Below are positions 8,239-16,621 of a stretch of DNA of 64,000 nucleotides, one piece after another. A program made the translations under genes and the position numbers. The stretch covers positions 1 through 64,000 of the forward strand of contig DATAID010000065.1 in the NCBI GenBank assembly GCA_036262835.1, in the 5' to 3' direction. The DNA is from RBG-16-66-20 sp036262835 (GTDB lineage: Bacteria > Pseudomonadota > Gammaproteobacteria > Burkholderiales > SG8-39). The number at the start of each line of letters is the position of its first letter. The stretch's first letter is position 1. A model generated the notes under the pieces. It had not been told where the DNA came from. It saw nothing but the letters and a program-made list of their open reading frames with translations, and did not search any database.

Positions 8239-8780
8239 ACCGCCGGCAGTTCGTGCTGGCGGGCCTGGCAGCCGGCAGTCCGCTCGGCGGCTGCTCCACG
8301 CCGGGCGTGAAGCTCGACGTGCCCTACGTCTCGACGCCGGCGCCGGTGGTGGAGGGCATCCTGCGGCTCGCCGCCGTCCGCGCCGACGACATCGTCTACG
8401 ACCTTGGCTGCGGCGATGGACGAGTCGTGATCGCGGCAGCGCGCGACTTCGGCGCGCGCGGGGTCGGCATCGACATCGATCCGCGCCGCATCGAGGAGGC
8501 GAACGCGGCGGCGCGCTCGGCGGGCGTCCAGAAGCAGGTGCGCTTCGCGGTGCGCGATCTCTTCGAGACCGATTTCTCGGAGGCGAGCGTGCTCGTCCTC
8601 TACCTTTTCCCGGAGCTGAACGCGCGCCTGAAGCCGAAGATTCTTGGCGAGCTCCGCCCCGGCGCGCGCGTCGTCTCGCACCAGTTCCTGATCGGTGACT
8701 GGCCGCCGCTGAAGCGCGAGCGCTTCATCGTGGCGACCATGGACCATACCGCCTACCTATGGGTCGTGCCGCCGCGCTGA
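8235..8780 (+). CDS. Tat-signal lipoprotein with SAM-methyltransferase fold
   Basis: 181-aa protein with a twin-arginine motif (NRRQFVLAG) at residues 2-10 and a lipobox-like LGGC ending near residue 21, followed by a compact class I methyltransferase domain: motif I YDLGCGDGRVVIAAA, the acidic GIDIDP and a strand SVLVLYLF. It starts with GTG overlapping the fumC stop. The fold predicts SAM-dependent methyl transfer, but SAM is not expected outside the cytoplasm, so either the signal is not used or the domain has another role. The downstream TraB gene overlaps it by 22 bases. Confidence 0.75.
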   Translation: MNRRQFVLAGLAAGSPLGGCSTPGVKLDVPYVSTPAPVVEGILRLAAVRADDIVYDLGCGDGRVVIAAARDFGARGVGIDIDPRRIEEANAAARSAGVQKQVRFAVRDLFETDFSEASVLVLYLFPELNARLKPKILGELRPGARVVSHQFLIGDWPPLKRERFIVATMDHTAYLWVVPPR

Positions 8781-9640
8781 TCGCCGCGGGCCTCGCCGCC
8801 GCGGTCTGCCTGCAGGCGGCCGCGGCCGAGCGCTTCACGAAGGGCACGCTCTGGCGCGTGAGCCGGGCGAACGTGGCGCCGAGCTACGTGTTCGGCACCA
8901 TTCATCTCGCCGATCCCCGCGTGCTCGAGATTGCGGCGCCGGTCACGCGCGCGCTCGAGCACGCGCGCAGCTTCGCCATGGAGTCGCCGCCCGCCTGGGC
9001 GCAGGACTGGCGCATGGTCGAGGCGGCGGAGCTGCCGGCCAAGCAGGCGCTCGAGCCGCTGATCGGCGCGCCCGCCTACCAGAAGCTGCGCGGGGAACTC
9101 GCGCGCCGCAATATTCCCGAAGCGGTCGTGGCCCATCTCAAGCCGTGGGCGGCGCTCGCCAACATCACCGTCACGCCCGAAGGCTACGAGAGCGTCACTC
9201 TCGACATGAAGCTCTTCGAGATCGCGCGCGCCCGCAAGCTGCGGATCGAGGCGCTCGAGAGCAACGACGAGCAGGTCGCGGCCTTCGACAGCATTCCGCA
9301 AGAGACCCAGGTCGCGATGCTGAAGCACACCCTCGAGCAGCGCGACTACCTTGCGAGCATGATCGAGCCGACCCTGCAGGCGTGGCTGAAGCGCGACCTG
9401 GCGGGCATCCGCGCGGTGAACGACCGAATCGCCGCGCGCTTCCCCGAAATGGCGCCGCACTACGCCCTTTTCATCCGCCACCTTGTCGACAACCGGAGCA
9501 TCTCGATGGCGCACCGGCTCTACACGCGGCTGCGCCGGGGCGGGGTCTTCGTCGCCGTGGGCGCGACCCATCTGTTCGGGGAGAAGAGCCTGCTGCGCTT
9601 GATCGAAGAGCAGGGCTACCGCGTGCAGCGCGTCTACTGA
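8759..9640 (+). CDS. TraB/GumN family protein, exported
   Basis: 293-aa protein with an N-terminal signal peptide (hydrophobic residues 5-21, cleavage near AAAAE). It has the two family signatures: SYVFGTIHLADPRV near residue 42, with the conserved GTxH, and VGATHLFGEKSLL near residue 266, with GxxH. TraB/GumN/Tiki proteins are metal-dependent proteases or of unknown function in bacteria. The start codon lies inside the preceding gene, so expression is probably coupled to the fumC cluster. Confidence 0.88.
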   Translation: MGRAAALIAAGLAAAVCLQAAAAERFTKGTLWRVSRANVAPSYVFGTIHLADPRVLEIAAPVTRALEHARSFAMESPPAWAQDWRMVEAAELPAKQALEPLIGAPAYQKLRGELARRNIPEAVVAHLKPWAALANITVTPEGYESVTLDMKLFEIARARKLRIEALESNDEQVAAFDSIPQETQVAMLKHTLEQRDYLASMIEPTLQAWLKRDLAGIRAVNDRIAARFPEMAPHYALFIRHLVDNRSISMAHRLYTRLRRGGVFVAVGATHLFGEKSLLRLIEEQGYRVQRVY

Positions 9641-9665
9641 GGCGACTGAGCTAACATCGCGCCCC

Positions 9666-10283
9666 ATGTCGGTCGTCGTGCTGATCTCGGGGCGGGGCAG
9701 CAACCTTGAGGCGCTTTTGCGCGCGAGGATTCCTGTTTCCGCGGTCGTCAGCAACGTCGGGGGGGCCGGCGGGCTCGCCATCGCGGCGCGGCAGGGCATT
9801 CCGACGATGGTCGTCAAGCACGGCGACTTCCCGACGCGCGAGGCGTTCGAGGAGGTGCTCATCCGGGAAATCGACCGGTTCGCGCCCAGGCTCGTCGTGC
9901 ATGCCGGCTTCATGCGAATCACGACGGCGCTGTATGTGGACCACTATGCGGGCCGGGCCATGAACATCCATCCGTCGCTGCTGCCCTCGTTCACCGGCCT
10001 GCACACGCATGAACGCGCGCTGGCTGCCGGTGTCAAAATCCACGGCTGCACTGTGCATTTCGTGACCGCGGAGCTGGACGCCGGGCCGGTCGTCCTCCAG
10101 GCCGCGGTGCCGGTGCTGGCGGAAGACACCGTGGAGTCGCTGGCGGCACGGGTGCTCAGGCAGGAGCACAAGGTGTATCCGCAGGCGGTTCAATGGTTCC
10201 TGGACGGGAAGCTTTCCATTCGGGACGGACGGGTTCACGTGAAAGGCAACGATGCGCAGCTTCTTTATTCCGATACTCCTTAG
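9666..10283 (+). CDS. purN: Phosphoribosylglycinamide formyltransferase
   Basis: Transfers a formyl group from 10-formyl-THF to GAR in purine synthesis. The 205-aa protein has the phosphate-binding SGRGSNLEALL at the N-terminus, the catalytic NIHPSLLPSFTGLHTHERAL segment near residue 101 (Asn and His) and the catalytic Asp in ELDAGPV near 140. Length is that of the trifunctional-free bacterial enzyme. The next gene begins 32 bases before its stop in another frame. Confidence 0.95.
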   Translation: MSVVVLISGRGSNLEALLRARIPVSAVVSNVGGAGGLAIAARQGIPTMVVKHGDFPTREAFEEVLIREIDRFAPRLVVHAGFMRITTALYVDHYAGRAMNIHPSLLPSFTGLHTHERALAAGVKIHGCTVHFVTAELDAGPVVLQAAVPVLAEDTVESLAARVLRQEHKVYPQAVQWFLDGKLSIRDGRVHVKGNDAQLLYSDTP

Positions 10284-10911
10284 CCTCGCCACCGGTGCCG
10301 TGGGGATCGCGCGGGACGCAATGGCCGCGCCGCCGCGGAAGGTTGAGGTGAGCTACGCGCTCTCGCGCAACGGGTCGGCGGTCGCCGAGGTGGTCGATCG
10401 CCTCGAGCACGACGGCAAGACGTACAAGCTCGAGGAGACCATGAAGGGCAAGGGTGTTTTTGCATTGAAAGGCGAAGCCAAGCGCACGAGCACCGGCACG
10501 GTCGCAGCCGACGGGCTGCGTCCGCAAAAATACGAGGACAAGCGCAAGGGTCGCGAGCGGCAGCATGAATTCGATCCGAAAGCCCCTGCGCCCACCTTGC
10601 AGCGCCAGGACCAGCTCAGCTTCGCATGGACCTTCGCCTTCGCGCCGCCGAAAGGCGCCGTGACGGTGAGCGTGGCCGACGGCAACCACGTGACCAGCTA
10701 TACCTACGAGCCGGCCGGCCGGGAGCGCGTCAAGACGCCGGCGGGCGAATTCGAGGCGTTGAAGCTCGTCAAGAAGAAAAAAGACCCGAAGGACAAAGGC
10801 ACCGAAATCTGGCTTGCGACGGACCGGCAGAACCTGCCCGTGAAGATCGCGGTCGAGGACAAGGACGGGACGCGCCTGGAGCAGGTCGCGACGAAGATCG
10901 CCGCTCAGTAG
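10252..10911 (+). CDS. DUF3108 domain protein, secreted
   Basis: 219-aa protein with a signal peptide (about residues 1-25, ending in AMA) and a lysine-rich beta-type domain typical of DUF3108, a family often found next to purN in betaproteobacteria. Recognisable segments are YKLEETMKGKG near residue 57, RPQKYEDKRKGRERQHEFD near 92 and EIWLATDRQNLPVKI near 185. Predicted periplasmic; function unknown. It overlaps purN by 32 bases. Confidence 0.82.
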   Translation: MRSFFIPILLSLATGAVGIARDAMAAPPRKVEVSYALSRNGSAVAEVVDRLEHDGKTYKLEETMKGKGVFALKGEAKRTSTGTVAADGLRPQKYEDKRKGRERQHEFDPKAPAPTLQRQDQLSFAWTFAFAPPKGAVTVSVADGNHVTSYTYEPAGRERVKTPAGEFEALKLVKKKKDPKDKGTEIWLATDRQNLPVKIAVEDKDGTRLEQVATKIAAQ

Positions 10912-10930
10912 CAGGCAAAAAGGGGGAACC

Positions 10931-12160
10931 ATGAAGCCGACGCCGGCGCGCCTTGCGCACGCCGAGGCTGCGCTCGCCGAGCTGCTTAGCCTCGCGCGGC
11001 CCGCCGACCAGGCGCTGTCGGCTTATTTCCGGCGACATCGAGAGCTCGGCCAGCAGGACCGCGCCTTCGTCGCGGAGGCCGCGTTTGCGGTGCTGCGGCG
11101 CCGGCGCTCGCTCGAAGCCGCCGCCGGGAGCAGCGAGACGCGGGCGCTTCTTGCCGCAGCGCTCGTGCGCGTTTTCGGGCTTTCCGGGCGCGCGCTTGAT
11201 GCAGACGCCGCCTCGGTCGCGCGTCTGAAGAGCTTCAGAGCTGAAACCCTCACCGATGCCGAGCGCGCCGATCTCCCCGACTGGCTCTGGGCGCGGCTCG
11301 TCGCCGAGCGGGGGGCCGAGGAGGCGCGCGCGATCGCCGAGGGGTTGCTCGCGCAGGCGCCGCTCGATCTGCGCGTGAACCTCGCTAAAACGGGGCGCGA
11401 CGACGCGCTCACGCGGCTTGGGCTGGCGGGCGCGCCTACGCGCTATTCGCCCGCGGGAATCCGCTTGGTGGGCAAGCCGGCGATCAATCGCCACCCGCTC
11501 TTTTTGGCGGGCGAGGTGGAAGTCCAGGACGAGGGCAGCCAGCTGCTCGCCTACCTCGTCGCGCCGCGGCGAGGCGAGATGGTCGCCGACTTCTGCGCGG
11601 GCGCAGGCGGCAAGACGCTCGCCCTCGCCATGCTGATGCATGGCAGTGGCCGCATCTACGCGATGGATGTCTCGGCGAAGCGCCTGGGCGAGCTTGCCCC
11701 GCGCGCCGCGAGAGCGGGCATCTCGAACGTGCATCCGGTGGTGCTCGCCGGCGAGAACGACCTGCGCGCCAAACGGCTGGCGGGCAAGCTCGACCGGGTG
11801 CTCGTGGATGCGCCCTGCAGCGGGTTCGGTACGCTAAGGAGAAATCCCGACCTCAAGTGGCGGCACGACGCGCGCGCCGTCACCGAGCTCGCCGCCAAGC
11901 AGGCGCGCATCCTTGCGGCCGCGGCGCGGCTCGTAAAGCCCGGCGGGCGCCTCGTCTATGCCACCTGCAGCATCCTCGCCGAGGAGAACGAAGCCGTCGC
12001 CGACCGCTTCGCGGCCGAGCACGCTGAATTCGCGGCGCTCTCCTGCCGGGAGCTGCTTGACGCGCAGCGCATCGGGCTCGACGCGGGCGAGCGGCTGCGG
12101 CTCTGGCCGCATGTGCACGGCACCGACGGTTTTTTTGCCGCCGCTTTCCGGCGGCGCTAA
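10931..12160 (+). CDS. RsmB/NOP family 5-methylcytosine RNA methyltransferase
   Basis: SAM-dependent m5C methyltransferase acting on rRNA. The 409-aa protein has a helical NusB-like N-terminal part (residues 1-150) and a Rossmann catalytic domain with VQDEGSQLLAYLV, motif I DFCAGAGGKTLAL near residue 219, the cysteine motif DAPCSGFGTLRRNPDLKW near 294 and the second catalytic Cys in YATCSILAEENEAV near 344. Both catalytic cysteines are present. It could be RsmB or a paralogue; shorter than E. coli RsmB (429 aa). It converges with the next gene, the stops overlapping by 4 bases. Confidence 0.9.
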   Translation: MKPTPARLAHAEAALAELLSLARPADQALSAYFRRHRELGQQDRAFVAEAAFAVLRRRRSLEAAAGSSETRALLAAALVRVFGLSGRALDADAASVARLKSFRAETLTDAERADLPDWLWARLVAERGAEEARAIAEGLLAQAPLDLRVNLAKTGRDDALTRLGLAGAPTRYSPAGIRLVGKPAINRHPLFLAGEVEVQDEGSQLLAYLVAPRRGEMVADFCAGAGGKTLALAMLMHGSGRIYAMDVSAKRLGELAPRAARAGISNVHPVVLAGENDLRAKRLAGKLDRVLVDAPCSGFGTLRRNPDLKWRHDARAVTELAAKQARILAAAARLVKPGGRLVYATCSILAEENEAVADRFAAEHAEFAALSCRELLDAQRIGLDAGERLRLWPHVHGTDGFFAAAFRRR

Positions 12161-12834
12161 TCCCAGAGGAGGCGCAGCCCGATCGTATGGAAGCGGCGCT
12201 CCGGCGAGCCGCGCTGGTATCCGACGGTCGTGTCGACCTGCAGCCGGTCAGGCACGATCCAGATGCGAAGGCCCGTATGGAGGGTCGGCTTCTCCAGGCG
12301 CTGTCCATAGACTTCCAGGATGCCGATCCAGCGCGGCGGCGCGAGCTGCATCTCGGCGCCCAAACCCCAGGTGCCGCGCGCACGGCCTTCGACCCGATCC
12401 TGAATCGCCCCCGCGTTTGCGTGCACGATCAGCTTGTCGTTGGCGATCGAGAGGCTGCCGATCGCGTTCACGTACGGGCTCGTGACGTGGCGCGCCTGAG
12501 AGGGCGCCACGCGCAGCGCGCCGAAGGTGAACGCGAAGCCCGCGCCGCCGGTCTCGAGGGGCTTGAGCAGCATCTTGGCCTGCATCAGGGCGCTCCCCGT
12601 GCCACCGAGCCTCTCATTATCGACGTGCAGGCCGCCGGCGGTGAGCTCCACGCCCAGCGGATTGCACGCAGGCAGGAACCAGAACTCGGATTCATCGAAC
12701 CGATGCTGGCGCTTGTAGAACGTTTCGACCTGGCAGCCTCCCTTGTCGACGATCCGTGCGTCGTCCGTCACGAAGGGGCGCGCGGCTTGCGCCGCCGGAG
12801 CGAGTACGAGGAGCGTGCACAGGAGGGCGCGCAT
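12157..12834 (-). CDS. Secreted or outer-membrane protein of unknown function
   Basis: 225-aa protein with a clear signal peptide (residues 1-17, ending AQA) followed by a mature part beginning RPFVTDDARIVDKGGCQVE, a pattern of outer-membrane barrel-like proteins often found in betaproteobacteria. Alternating hydrophobic strands and a C-terminal aromatic/aliphatic strand (RFHTIGLRLLWD) fit an outer-membrane beta-barrel. I set the start at the ATG giving the signal peptide; the open frame continues upstream but overlaps the mechanosensitive channel. No enzymatic motif is visible. Confidence 0.7.
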   Translation of the reverse strand: MRALLCTLLVLAPAAQAARPFVTDDARIVDKGGCQVETFYKRQHRFDESEFWFLPACNPLGVELTAGGLHVDNERLGGTGSALMQAKMLLKPLETGGAGFAFTFGALRVAPSQARHVTSPYVNAIGSLSIANDKLIVHANAGAIQDRVEGRARGTWGLGAEMQLAPPRWIGILEVYGQRLEKPTLHTGLRIWIVPDRLQVDTTVGYQRGSPERRFHTIGLRLLWD

Positions 12835-12836
12835 CG

Positions 12837-12854
12837 TTCGGTAAACTAACCGAA
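12837..12854. promoter_or_regulatory. Perfect 6-bp inverted repeat in a 24-bp divergent gap
   Basis: TTCGGT-6-ACCGAA fills the space between two divergent start codons (12834 and 12859). It may act as an operator or as an RNA hairpin near the ribosome-binding sites. Role unproven. Confidence 0.4.
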
Positions 12855-12858
12855 ATCC

Positions 12859-14148
12859 ATGGCAGACAACCAGATCGGCCGGCTGCTCGGAGACCTGTGG
12901 AGCGATCTGCAGGAGCCGGCGATTCTCTGGCAGGTCGGCGTTCTCGCGCTGTGCATCACCCTTGCGTGGTGGATCGCGCGGCTCCTTCAGTGGCGCGCGC
13001 CCGAGGACAGCCGCGAGGCGGTGAAGCGCGGCGCCGCCGCCTTCCGGCGCATCGCCTTTCCGCTGTTCGCGATGGTGCTTCTGCTCCTCGGCCGTGCGCT
13101 GCTCGGCTTCCGGCACAACACCAACCTGCTCAGCGTCGTCATTCCGCTCTTCGGCTCGCTCGCCGGCATCCGCTTCGCGGTTTACCTGCTGCGGCTGGGA
13201 TTCCGCAACGCGCGCTGGCTGGACAGCCTCGAGCGCTCCATTGCGACCCTCGTCTGGGCGGTGGTGGCGCTGCACCTCACCGGCCTGCTGCCCGCGATCG
13301 TGCGTTGGCTCTCCGAGGTCGAGTTCGCCGCCGGCGCCCACAGGCTTTCCCTGATGGCGCTGCTCTCGGGCGCGCTCTGGGTCCTGGTGACGATCATGCT
13401 CGCGCTCTGGGCCGGGGCCGCCCTGGAAGATCGCCTGATGCGCGCCGAAGGGCTGCACATGAGCCTGCGTGTGGTGCTTGCGCGCGTCGGCCGGACGCTG
13501 CTCATCATCGTCGCGGTGCTGGTCGCGCTGCCGCTCATGGGCGTGGACCTGACGGTCCTCTCGGTGTTCGGCGGCGCGCTCGGCGTCGGCCTGGGGCTCG
13601 GCCTGCAGAAGATCGCCTCGAACTATCTGTCGGGCTTCATCCTCCTGCTCGATCGCTCGATTCGGCTGGGCGACATGATCACGGCCGACGGCCATCATGG
13701 GCAGGTGACGCGCATCACGACGCGCTATGTCGTGGTGCGCTCGCCCACCGGCGTGGAGGCCATCATCCCCAATGACACGCTGGTCACGACCACCGTGCTC
13801 AACCACTCGTACACGGACAAGAACGTGCGGCTCGCGGTGCGTGTCCAAGTCGCGTATGGAACCGACGTGCCCGAAGCGCTCAAGCTCCTCGCCCAGACCG
13901 CCGGTCGCCATCCGCGGGTGCTGCGCGATCCCGCGCCGGGGGCGCATGTGTTTGCTCTGGCCGACAACGGGGTGGACATCGAGGTCGGCTTCTGGATCTC
14001 GGACCTGGACGGCGGAAGCCTGAACGTGAGGTCCGATGTGAGCATCGCGATCCTGCAGGAGCTCGCCGCGCGGGGCATTGAAATTCCCTTTCCGCGCCGC
14101 GATATACGGGTGTTGCAGGGCACAAGCGACGTTGCCGGAGGGCAATAG
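12859..14148 (+). CDS. MscS-family mechanosensitive ion channel
   Basis: 429-aa inner-membrane channel that relieves turgor on hypo-osmotic shock. About five hydrophobic segments precede the pore-lining helix GGALGVGLGLGLQKIASN near residues 236-254 and the MscS beta domain with LDRSIRLGDMITADG, RITTRYVVVRSPTGVEAIIPN and the cytosolic alpha/beta vestibule. Extra N-terminal helices place it with the longer MscS relatives rather than E. coli MscS (286 aa). Its start is only 24 bp from the divergent neighbour. Confidence 0.92.
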   Translation: MADNQIGRLLGDLWSDLQEPAILWQVGVLALCITLAWWIARLLQWRAPEDSREAVKRGAAAFRRIAFPLFAMVLLLLGRALLGFRHNTNLLSVVIPLFGSLAGIRFAVYLLRLGFRNARWLDSLERSIATLVWAVVALHLTGLLPAIVRWLSEVEFAAGAHRLSLMALLSGALWVLVTIMLALWAGAALEDRLMRAEGLHMSLRVVLARVGRTLLIIVAVLVALPLMGVDLTVLSVFGGALGVGLGLGLQKIASNYLSGFILLLDRSIRLGDMITADGHHGQVTRITTRYVVVRSPTGVEAIIPNDTLVTTTVLNHSYTDKNVRLAVRVQVAYGTDVPEALKLLAQTAGRHPRVLRDPAPGAHVFALADNGVDIEVGFWISDLDGGSLNVRSDVSIAILQELAARGIEIPFPRRDIRVLQGTSDVAGGQ

Positions 14149-14172
14149 TGCCGGGTTCCTACGTTGTTTTCG

Positions 14173-14200
14173 TTGCAGCAACAACCGGTTCGCGTAGAAT
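14173..14200 (+). promoter_or_regulatory. Candidate promoter of the fatty acid desaturase with overlapping palindrome
   Basis: TTGCAG (14173-14178) and TAGAAT (14195-14200) are 16 bp apart. The -35 box is inside GTTGCAGCAAC (14172-14182), a perfect 5-bp inverted repeat with one central base, which could be a binding site for a fatty-acid-responsive repressor. Confidence 0.45.
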
Positions 14201-14243
14201 GCGCCCGGCCCGTTCAAATCACAACACGAGGTAAGGGCGCACG

Positions 14244-15419
14244 ATGCTCTTTTCCGGATTTCTCGATCTTCCCTGGTGGGGTCTCACTCTGGCGGCGCTG
14301 GCGCTGACGCACGTCACGATCGCGGCCGTCACCATCTACCTGCACCGCCACCAGGCGCACCGCGCGCTCGACCTGCATCCGGTCGTGTCGCACTTCTTCC
14401 GCCTCTGGCTCTGGCTCACCACGGGCATGATCACGAAGGAGTGGGCCGCGATCCACCGCAAGCACCACGCCAAGTGCGAGACCGCCGACGATCCGCATAG
14501 CCCGCAGGTGCACGGGATCAACCGCGTTCTGTGGACCGGCGTGGCGCTGTACGTGAAGGAATCGCACTATCCGGAGACGATGGAGCGCTACGGCCACGGC
14601 ACGCCCGACGACTGGATGGAGCGCAATGTCTATTCCAGGCACGCGGTGCTCGGGCTGACGATCATGGGCATCACGGATGTGCTTTTGTTCGGCCTCATTC
14701 CCGGCGTTACGATTTTCGTGACGCAGATCGCCTGGATCCCGTTCTGGGCCGCCGGCGTCATCAACGGCATCGGCCACTTCTGGGGCTACCGCAACTGGGA
14801 CGTGCCGGCCCCGGACGCGAGCCGCAACATCTCGCCGATCGGCATGCTGATCGGCGGCGAAGAGCTGCACAACAATCATCACGCCTTCCCGGCGTCGGCC
14901 CGCTTCTCGATCAAGTGGTACGAGTTCGACATAGGGTGGGTGTACATCCGTGTGCTCGAGACGCTCGGGCTGGCGCGGGTCAAGAAAGAGGCGCCCGTGC
15001 CGCGGCTCGCTGCCCCCAAGGCGGTCTGCGACCACGAGACGCTGCAGGCGGTGATCTCGAACCGCTACGACGTGCTCTCGCATTACGCCAAGTCGCTCAA
15101 GCGCATGTACCGCCAGGAGCTCGAGCGGCTCGGGCACTGGTCGCAGGAGGCCGAGGCGCTCAAGTCCATCAAGCGCACGCTCTCGAGCATCAAGCGCGGC
15201 TCGGAGGCCGAGCGGGCGCGCATCGCCGAGGCCCTGAAGAACTCCAAGGCGCTCGCCACCGCCCTTGCGATGCGCGACGAGCTGACCGAGATCTGGGAGC
15301 GCTCCAGCGCCTCGCGCGAGCAGCTGCTCGGCAAGCTGCAGGACTGGTGCCATCGCGCCGAGGCGAGCGGCGTTGCGCCGCTCGTCGAGTTCAGCCGGCG
15401 CCTGCGCAGCTACGCCTAG
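14244..15419 (+). CDS. Acyl-lipid/acyl-CoA delta-9-type fatty acid desaturase
   Basis: Membrane di-iron desaturase of 391 aa that introduces a double bond into saturated acyl chains. The three histidine boxes are visible: HRHQAHRA near residue 34, HRKHH near 74 and HNNHH near 212. Four hydrophobic segments hold them. After the desaturase core (to about residue 250) comes a long charged helical C-terminal extension, a feature of the betaproteobacterial subfamily. Expression is likely adjusted to membrane fluidity. Confidence 0.92.
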   Translation: MLFSGFLDLPWWGLTLAALALTHVTIAAVTIYLHRHQAHRALDLHPVVSHFFRLWLWLTTGMITKEWAAIHRKHHAKCETADDPHSPQVHGINRVLWTGVALYVKESHYPETMERYGHGTPDDWMERNVYSRHAVLGLTIMGITDVLLFGLIPGVTIFVTQIAWIPFWAAGVINGIGHFWGYRNWDVPAPDASRNISPIGMLIGGEELHNNHHAFPASARFSIKWYEFDIGWVYIRVLETLGLARVKKEAPVPRLAAPKAVCDHETLQAVISNRYDVLSHYAKSLKRMYRQELERLGHWSQEAEALKSIKRTLSSIKRGSEAERARIAEALKNSKALATALAMRDELTEIWERSSASREQLLGKLQDWCHRAEASGVAPLVEFSRRLRSYA

Positions 15420-15434
15420 CTTTCGCGCCTAATA

Positions 15435-15462
15435 AAAAAGCCCGCTCTCGAGCGGGCTTTTT
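15435..15462. terminator. Bidirectional terminator between desaturase and rpmG
   Basis: Stem GCCCGCT/AGCGGGC with loop CTCG, flanked by A-run on the left and T-run on the right, so it can serve both converging transcripts. Confidence 0.9.
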
Positions 15463-15474
15463 CATTTGCGGGAG

Positions 15475-15630
15475 CTACTTCAGCTTCCCTTCCTTGTAGA
15501 TGACGTGCTTGCGCGCCTTCGGATCGTATTTCTTGATCTCGATCTTGTCGGGCGTGGTGCGCTTGTTCTTGGTGGTCGTGTAGAAGTGGCCGGTGCCGGC
15601 GGTGGACTCGAGCTTGATCTTTTCGCGCAT
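15475..15630 (-). CDS. rpmG: 50S ribosomal protein L33
   Basis: 51-aa ribosomal protein beginning MREKIKLESTAGTGHFYTTT and ending YKEGKLK, the zinc-free E. coli-type L33 without the CxxC pairs. Too short to be found by length filters but unmistakable. It follows rpmB by 8 bases in the usual rpmB-rpmG order and ends just before a strong terminator. Confidence 0.97.
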   Translation of the reverse strand: MREKIKLESTAGTGHFYTTTKNKRTTPDKIEIKKYDPKARKHVIYKEGKLK

Positions 15631-15638
15631 GGTCGCTC

Positions 15639-15875
15639 CTAGGCGGCCTTCTTCCGCGCCTTGATCTCGGCGAGGACGACTTCAAGCCCGACTTTGTCGA
15701 TGCGCCGCAGGCCGGCGGTGGAAACGCGCAGCCGCACCCAGCGGCGCTGGCTCTCCAGCCAGAAACGGCGGTAGTGCAGGTTGGGCTGGAACCTGGTGAG
15801 CGTCTTGTTGTTGGCGTGCGAGACCAGGCGCCCCCTAAGCGGCTTCTTGCCGGTGACTTCACAAACTCGTGCCAT
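15639..15875 (-). CDS. rpmB: 50S ribosomal protein L28
   Basis: 78-aa ribosomal protein starting MARVCEVTGKKPLRGRLVS and containing NNKTLTRFQPNLHYRRFW, the L28 signature. The start ATG at 15875 is fixed by this N-terminus; longer frames run into radC. A perfect TATAAT lies about 35 bases upstream. Confidence 0.97.
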   Translation of the reverse strand: MARVCEVTGKKPLRGRLVSHANNKTLTRFQPNLHYRRFWLESQRRWVRLRVSTAGLRRIDKVGLEVVLAEIKARKKAA

Positions 15876-15909
15876 TGCTTGCTCCGGTGCGGCTTTGGAA
15901 AAGGCGCGG

Positions 15910-15915
15910 ATTATA
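15910..15915 (-). promoter_or_regulatory. -10 box of the rpmBG promoter
   Basis: Perfect TATAAT on the reverse strand; it overlaps the radC stop codon (15911-15913). No good -35 hexamer is seen, the region upstream being GC-rich, so an activator-free but extended-type promoter or a weak -35 must be assumed. Confidence 0.5.
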
Positions 15916-16576
15916 GCAGGCCGCGCTCGGCGAAGGAGAGGGCCTGGCTGCCCGCGACCACGAAGTGGTCGAGCACCTTGATGTCGACCAGTGCGAGCGC
16001 GTCCTTGAGGTTGCGCGTGAGGAGCTCGTCCGCCCGGCTCGGCTGCGCGGCCCCGGACGGATGATTGTGGGCAAAGATGACCGCCGCCGCGTTTGCCTTC
16101 AGGCCGGCCTTGACGATTTCGCGCGGGTAGACCGAAGTCTGCGTGAGCGTGCCGCGAAAGCTCTCCTCGCAGGCGATCACGCGGTGCTGCGCATCGAGCC
16201 ACAGGCAAATAAAGACCTCGTGCGGCTGGCGGCCGAGCGTCATGCGCAGAAAGTCGCGCACCGCGCCGGGGGAGGTCAGGGCCGACGTTTCCCGGAGGCC
16301 GCCCTCGATCGATCGGCGCGCGAGCTCCACTGCGGCCGCAAACTGAGCCCGCTTGGCGGGCCCAAGGCCCTTGACCTCGGAAAGGTCGGCCGCAAAGAGC
16401 CCCGCAATGCCGTGAAACCTGGTGAGCAGCTCCCGGCCGAGCTCCACCGCGCTCTTGCCGCGGATGCCGGTGCGCAGGATGACCGCGAGAAGCTCCGCAT
16501 CGGAGAGCACGGCCGCCCCGTGCGCCATCAGGCGCTCTCGAGGGCGTTCGGCCAGCGGCCAATCGGAAATCGCCAT
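15911..16576 (-). CDS. radC: RadC family JAMM-domain protein
   Basis: 221-aa protein with an N-terminal helix-hairpin-helix region (VKGLGPAKRAQFAAAVELA near residue 74) and a JAMM/MPN+ metal site AHNHPSGAAQPSRAD near residue 168, with the conserved Glu upstream. Historically called a DNA repair protein, its activity is unresolved. The start is placed at ATG 16576 (MAISDWPLAERPRERL); an alternative lies 18 bases upstream. It sits between coaBC and rpmBG as in many proteobacteria. Confidence 0.93.
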   Translation of the reverse strand: MAISDWPLAERPRERLMAHGAAVLSDAELLAVILRTGIRGKSAVELGRELLTRFHGIAGLFAADLSEVKGLGPAKRAQFAAAVELARRSIEGGLRETSALTSPGAVRDFLRMTLGRQPHEVFICLWLDAQHRVIACEESFRGTLTQTSVYPREIVKAGLKANAAAVIFAHNHPSGAAQPSRADELLTRNLKDALALVDIKVLDHFVVAGSQALSFAERGLL

Positions 16577-16621
16577 TTGAATTAGAATCCCCATCCCTTA
16601 ACGCACGGCCGACCCTCGCCG

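Noticed and set aside
12157..14217. A 686-residue reverse frame
   Set aside because: Only the part from ATG 12834 has signal peptide and coding character; the rest is antisense to the MscS gene.
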